Source of the DNA: Bugula neritina
Taxonomy: Eukaryota > Bryozoa > Gymnolaemata > Cheilostomatida > Bugulidae
Direction of reading: 5' to 3'
Assembly: GCA_964035545.1 (NCBI GenBank)
Contig: OZ037772.1
Location: 5,233,733-5,297,732, forward strand
DNA: 64,000 nt
Every line of letters begins with the position of its first letter. The stretch's first letter is position 1. A program made the position numbers and the translations under genes. The notes beneath the pieces are model-generated. The model was given only the letters and a program-made list of their open reading frames with translations. It made no database searches and was not told the origin of the DNA. Below, piece by piece: positions 58,744-64,000 of this stretch.

Positions 58744-61303
58744 GTAAGAGCCTTTGATGAGAACATAATTAATGATTATTTATTGATATTTTCCTAATGA
58801 TTTCACAACTTTGTTTAGATGTTAGAGTTAAATCCATACCAGTCAATAGATGTGAGAGGATCCGAAGCCGGTTGCGTGTTTGTAAACTATTATTTGGTTT
58901 AGATGCACTGGTTTGTGAGTTGTTTCAAAGTGGTTGAGGTAGAAATGCGTGACATATGATAGTTTCAGAGTTAAAGTTTGACAGACAACAAAAGAGTTCC
59001 ACATGGTTGGCGTACATCTGCGCTACTTAATGTGAAAGTGCTCTTTGAGCTCTATGAGTGAATTCCTGACTGTTATATTTGTTCATTTGTCAGATATCAT
59101 ATCTAATCTGTATAAATTAGGATCCTAGTAATGCTAAGACAAACTTATCCGTGACTAAAGTAAGAACAGAGCTTTGCTCTTCGAATCTAGTTTTGTAAGA
59201 TATATTTTGACAAAAGTGGAAAAGCTAGAAAGCAATATGTGGTTTTCCATTTGCCAGTTCAACATGGGCAAAGAGCTATAGATACTGCTCATTGACAATT
59301 AGATGAGGCAGGTGCAGTGATGGACAAATTGAGAAAAGCCTGTGTTCTAGATTAGAAATGTAATAAAGGAAGTTATGTTCTCACCAGGATTTAAACCTGT
59401 GCCCAAATGAAATTAAAGAACTCAGGCTATCTCAATTTCTCCACTACTGCTCCTAAATGAATTTAATAGAGTTTACAAGACATCATTTATCAACTAGAAC
59501 AGGTTCTACTCACTCTTGTTTGTCACATTCCATGGGGGATGAAATCAAATATATCCAGTTGATCAAACTGGTAATTAGGATATTAAATACCTCATAATTC
59601 ACTATTTGTCTTGCACTAGCCTTCTTAAATGACCCATTAGGAAAACATTGTGGCCTTTCTAAAGAAATGCACACAGCAAACTGTTTGATTTACTTCTCAA
59701 GCTATCACCCTAACGGGTCATTCATCAAAGCAATCGGCCAAAATCAACACAATAAAGAATATAATTTACAAAAGTAAATTTGCTCTCTGGATTAATGAAA
59801 CTAGGATTTTGTCACCTAACTGATTCATGTATAATAACTAAGGTGTTATGGACTCAACACCCTGAATACAGCTTATAGTTTAACTCACTATTTTACATAC
59901 AACATGCCCTGCATTACTATTCTTATTTATACTAACATATGCAGCAAGACTTTGCTGCGGTTAATTTTACTTTTTATTGTAATTCATATTCACTGTGGAT
60001 TGTTTTGTGAAAATTTTCAAATGTTTATTTTTGATTAAATAACTTTATAATCAATGAGGATCACAATATTTTACCACAAAACAGTCTATAAAATGCTAGG
60101 TTTTAAGATTGCATGTATTTGAAGAGTTGATTTTCTCCCTCCATTATCTTTTGATGCATAAATTTTCTGTAAAGACTTTAAAAGATTGCCAAAACAATGT
60201 TAAATTCTTAGAACCAAGATGAATGCAAACAGTTGAGTTAGAAATTTAAAATATTTTTCTATGAGTAAGCCAATATGTGAAAACTATTGCTATTTTCCTG
60301 AGGTTTAATTTATACTTTTTTTTCTTAGAACATTCAACATACCTACATAATGATCTGGACAAATATTCAAATGTATATTTGAGTTTTTAATTTTGATCAA
60401 CTGTAATATTAAAATTCTATATCTATATATGATTTTAATGCTTTCAAAAAAATTTAAAAACATTTAGAGCAAGGAAGTAAACAGTTTTAGCTAAATTTTA
60501 TTGCTTTTTAATGTTGGCAAACATCAAACAACCGATATTTAGCTTCATTTTAATCCAGAATAGTAAAAGTGACTCAGCTTCAAAGATCTATTTTAACTTT
60601 ACAATTTTGAATGTATAGGGGGGGGAGGGTTGAAACAGAAGTTACGAAACTGCTTTTCTTGTGTAAAAACTTATTAGGCAATAATAAGTTGCTTTGATTT
60701 TGTTCAATGCCGAACCTATTTTTTACTTTTATTTAAAGCTGTTCGAACTGCAAATTATTAGCTAAGTTAATCAAAAAAATACATGCAGTTATATTGGACA
60801 ATTAATAAAAGATGTTCCAAATGGTGGAGCTGAATATTAAAAGTTATAATTGCTACAAGAAAAGGTTTATTTGAAAGCTTTCTCCAACTGTTGTAATGCT
60901 AAACAGATTTCAATTGATGTCTTCATTTTAAATCATATAGATATAACTGTTATGCGTGCTAACACTGCAGGACAATAGCTGGACAATAGTTTTCTGACAC
61001 CAACTCTTTACTACGAGAGGAAATAAATTGGTGATTGAATTATACCCACTCCAGTACACTCCTCTGAGCCTAGAATTGATTAGCAAGTCCAATGAGCATG
61101 CAATTGTACCCATTAACCACTCTCCCTCCACAATACTACATACGGGCCAATAACCATATGGGACAATACTCCGCTTCTACTTTGAATCTCATTAATTGAT
61201 TTTATCTGCTTTTAACTTTTCTTAAGTCACCTTATATGCGATATTCCAGGATTCCTAATACAGTCCGTTAACTCATGTCATAACTCTAAGGGGTGGATCC
61301 AGA
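58744..61303. other. Probable intron, no exon recognised
   Basis: Follows the signal-peptide exon. AT-rich, with one interspersed repeat (59325-59450) and no convincing exon on either strand. Confidence 0.4.
59325..59450 (+). repeat. Interspersed repeat, AAGCCTGTGTTCTAGAT family
   Basis: GAGAAAAGCCTGTGTTCTAG, ATTAGAAATGTA, then GTTCTCACCAGGATTTAAAC. It ends near CTCAATTTCTCC, which partly mirrors its start. Confidence 0.65.
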
Positions 61304-61692
61304 TGAATCATTTTACTTAATTTAGTACACACTGGATATTTTCAGTTTTTAGCTATTTTTCACCATTTAACTGCTAATGAACATGGGCTTTTGCCCAAAA
61401 CTAGTAAAACACCAACAAATAAACTGCAACAATTGAGGTTTTTCTTAATTTTGCTTGATTTCCCATGTTTTTTCTTATTTGTTTAGCTTATTAGGAGTGC
61501 AGACCGCAACCAAAAGTAGCTGAATAATTAGCAAAAACATGAGAAATGAAGTAAAATTAAAAAGAACTTTGATTATTTATTAGTGTTTTACTAGCTTTGG
61601 CCAAAAAACCCATGTCCATTAGTAGTTAAATTGTGAAAAATAGCTGAAAACTGAAGATATCCAGTGTGTACTAAATTAAGTAAAATGACCCA
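61304..61692. mobile_element. Fold-back element with ~115-bp inverted arms
   Basis: The left arm (from ATCATTTTACTTAATTTAGT, CACACTGGATATTTTCAG, TAATGAACATGGG, ACTAGTAAAACAC) is repeated inverted at the right end (GTGTTTTACTAGC, CCCATGTCCATTAG, CTGAAAACTGAAG, ending AAATTAAGTAAAATGACCC). The centre holds AGTAGCTGAATAATTAG. Partial relative at 10448-10666. Confidence 0.88.
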
Positions 61693-63788
61693 GATATTAT
61701 TTAACAAAAGTGTTATAATAAAAGGAGAAAATTAAAAATTAATCTTAGATAGTCAAGTTAAATATTTACTGCATATAAACTTTACTTTACTATTGGCTAT
61801 GACTTTCGTCAATACACTAAACCTTTAAAAATATAAATGAGATCTAATGCAAAATATCTAATAAATGACATAAAAGTGCTTTGCATAATACTAGACGCAG
61901 TTTCAGTTTGCTCTTTCTGATTTACCAATGTTTGATTCATAGCATACATTTGGTTCAACAGAGGGGGGGTATAACAGGCTGGATCCACTCATTCCTTTCA
62001 TGTTGCATAAGATAACAATCATCACACACTGGATCAATATTTCCAGCACCCAATACTAACACTCTGGTAATACACCAGTGCAAGTGTTTCCAAGAGAACC
62101 AGACATACTGCTCTTATCAGATTGGGGCTGTGTTTCAACCTGGAGCTCTCATAGATGTCATACCAGATTAGCAAATGTTTCCCTGTGTTTTACTGGAGGA
62201 ATGTCACCATTAATGAATTTTTATGTCACAGCTCAGTTTTAAAATATTTAATTAAAACAGATTTAACACCTATCAAGCATAAAATGATGTGAAAGTTGAT
62301 AAAATCAGGCAACAGTAGGTGTTTCATTTGTTGAGATGAAAGGCTGATTGTCTATTTAGTCAATTTAAAGTGTTAGACTTGTTATTCTGTTGCCAATGGA
62401 TACACATTATGATGGCTGCTGATTTTAATAAAAATTCAAACAAACACATTTGCTACTTATACAACATAAAAATCTGACTTTTAATAGAATATGATACAAT
62501 GTTGTGGCACTGGTTTTACTAGTATTTGTTTTATACTGGTAGAAAAGTAGGGATTGTAAAAACATCTCGTAAGCCAAACGTATTTCATTAAAATCTAGTA
62601 AAGGAGCAATATGGATAACTTGAAAAATAGTGCATTACATCTCCTTAATTTACAAACATTTCTGATATTACCCACGCTCCTATAAACAATAATAATAAAG
62701 ATGTGGAGGTTATATATACCCCCCTTCTCAATCTAAGACTGTGATCTGTCCATCAGTATCAAAATTATCAAGAGAAAATTTAGAGTCAGTCCTAGTCTAT
62801 TGATGCCATAGGTCTTACGTAATCGCAACGCAAATCATATTCTTAAAAAAGCCAAAGCCACAGTCAAATCATGCTGCCAACCTGGGGGGAATCATGTTGG
62901 AGACTCTTCTAATTGTCTAATTGTCTAAATTTTACTTCACTTAGAGACGTTTATGCTGACAGTGCTATTTTTAGCTTCTCTAAGGCCACACCTTGAATGA
63001 GTGGCAGTTTTTACTTCTGCTGATCTCTCCAGGGATCACCCTTTTCTGTCACATTCACCGTATCTATGCATTTATGCAGTGAACATGTAAATATAGTACT
63101 TATTACGCAAGCTTTGCTATTTCTGCAGCTGAATCTCTCTGTAGACAGACTGAGTTATTCTTAGCAAAACTTGAGATGATTCAAAATGGAGTGATGTCAT
63201 CATATGTAGGTATTACCTGCATCATTAGTTTTACCTGCACCTGCACCACTGTTTATTTTACTTGACAAGTTTAAAATCAAGGAATTATTTTTTATAGAAA
63301 TTATTTTTAATAGAAAACAGCAAAATTTTGAAAAAGTTGAGTGATTAACAACTTGTTTATATAATTACTGGGAAATCGCAATGTTCGTCAATGAATTGAA
63401 TGTAACTCAACCGAATTTCCTATTTTACGTGATTTCTCATGGTAAAGGTTCTTAACCTATGTGACTGTGCTTTAATTACTGCAAATTTCTTAAATTAGTC
63501 TGTCGGAAACCATTTCCTTTAATGCACAATTCTTTATTTTAGTACAAAATATATGAATAAACTTTCTTGTATTTTTATTTAACGTGAAGTTTTCATCTTT
63601 AAGCCAGAAGTTAATTGTTTTGTGCTATTATATTCCATCAGATGGAAACAATGATGTTTATCACATTTCAAGCAAAACTGTTTTTATTTTGTCAATGCAA
63701 ATGAGAATGCTTCATCATTGGATTACTTCTCTTACATTCCTAAAAGGTGTTATTTTATCAGTTTATTGTAAGTGAATTGTACACTCAC
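61693..63788. other. No supported gene; one cysteine-containing open stretch
   Basis: AT-rich except around 61,970-62,170, where both strands are open for over 40 codons: plus TPNTNTLVIHQCKCFQENQT.., minus YVWFSWKHLHWCITRVLVLG... This is discussed as a finding. The rest shows no structure. Confidence 0.4.
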
Positions 63789-63842
63789 CTGTACACTCCC
63801 ATGGAGTTCTAGGTCCGCTTCGAGTACCTTTAGCCTTGGCAC
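63789..63842 (-). CDS. Possible 54-bp internal exon
   Basis: On the minus strand an acceptor (ATATTTCAAAG) and a consensus donor (GTGAGT) enclose 54 nt. Two frames are open: phase 0 VPRLKVLEADLELHGSVQ and phase 1 AKAKGTRSGPRTPWECTG. The exon keeps frame either way. Without neighbours it cannot be assigned. Confidence 0.3.
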
Positions 63843-64000
63843 CTTTGAAATATAATGAGGGGTTGAATTGGGCTGCAGTAGCCCCCCCATTAAATTACAG
63901 GCTTGGTATGACTCAACAGCAACTATGAATCATGTTGGATGTTAATCATATGAAAATTAATAGATAAAAATATGGAACAGTTTTTACTGTATTCAGGGAA

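Noticed and set aside
63584-63775. 63-codon plus-strand frame at right edge
   Set aside because: AT-driven hydrophobic frame without exon signals.

Overview
The window is from an animal nuclear genome. Evidence: multi-exon genes with canonical GT-AG introns, AT-rich noncoding DNA, tRNA-derived SINE copies, MITEs and very many mini- and microsatellites. The gene content (one large PRRC2/BAT2-type gene, clustered GT10 fucosyltransferases) fits an invertebrate. The phylum cannot be fixed from the sequence alone.

Region 1 (1-23,500) is one gene on the minus strand, a PRRC2 (BAT2, proline-rich coiled-coil 2) homologue. I reconstructed 42 coding exons whose splice phases agree from the start codon at 21,725 down to 82. 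They give about 2,594 codons, and the gene runs off the left edge. A probable non-coding first exon ends at 23,449. Almost every sizeable intron carries its own, different minisatellite, and several introns carry MITE or SINE copies.

Region 2 (24,000-26,600) holds a short plus-strand gene of unknown function, with last exons at 24,998-25,042, 25,357-25,439 and 26,013-26,164. A decayed THAP-like zinc-finger segment lies just upstream. This gene and PRRC2 are divergent.

Region 3 (26,700-37,500) is a small glycosyltransferase cluster. Two intact GT10 (alpha-1,3-type) fucosyltransferase genes face each other (28,284-31,843 plus; 34,589-36,972 minus) with identical exon architecture. A third, truncated relic (33,764 onward, plus strand) lies between them. 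The 3' half of the main exon is almost identical between the two copies while the 5' half has diverged, which suggests gene conversion. The same minisatellite occurs in opposite orientation outside each gene. The encoded enzymes are predicted type II Golgi membrane proteins adding fucose to glycans.

Region 4 (37,500-58,600) shows no convincing gene. It is AT-rich DNA with simple repeats, two MITEs with clear terminal inverted repeats, a hAT-type MITE with a perfect 8-bp target duplication, SINE copies and a LINE reverse-transcriptase tail fragment.

Region 5 (58,600-64,000) starts with a spliced exon encoding a start codon and signal peptide (58,619-58,743, plus strand). No convincing second exon follows. 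A fold-back element (61,304-61,692) and a possible 54-bp minus-strand exon at the right edge complete the window.
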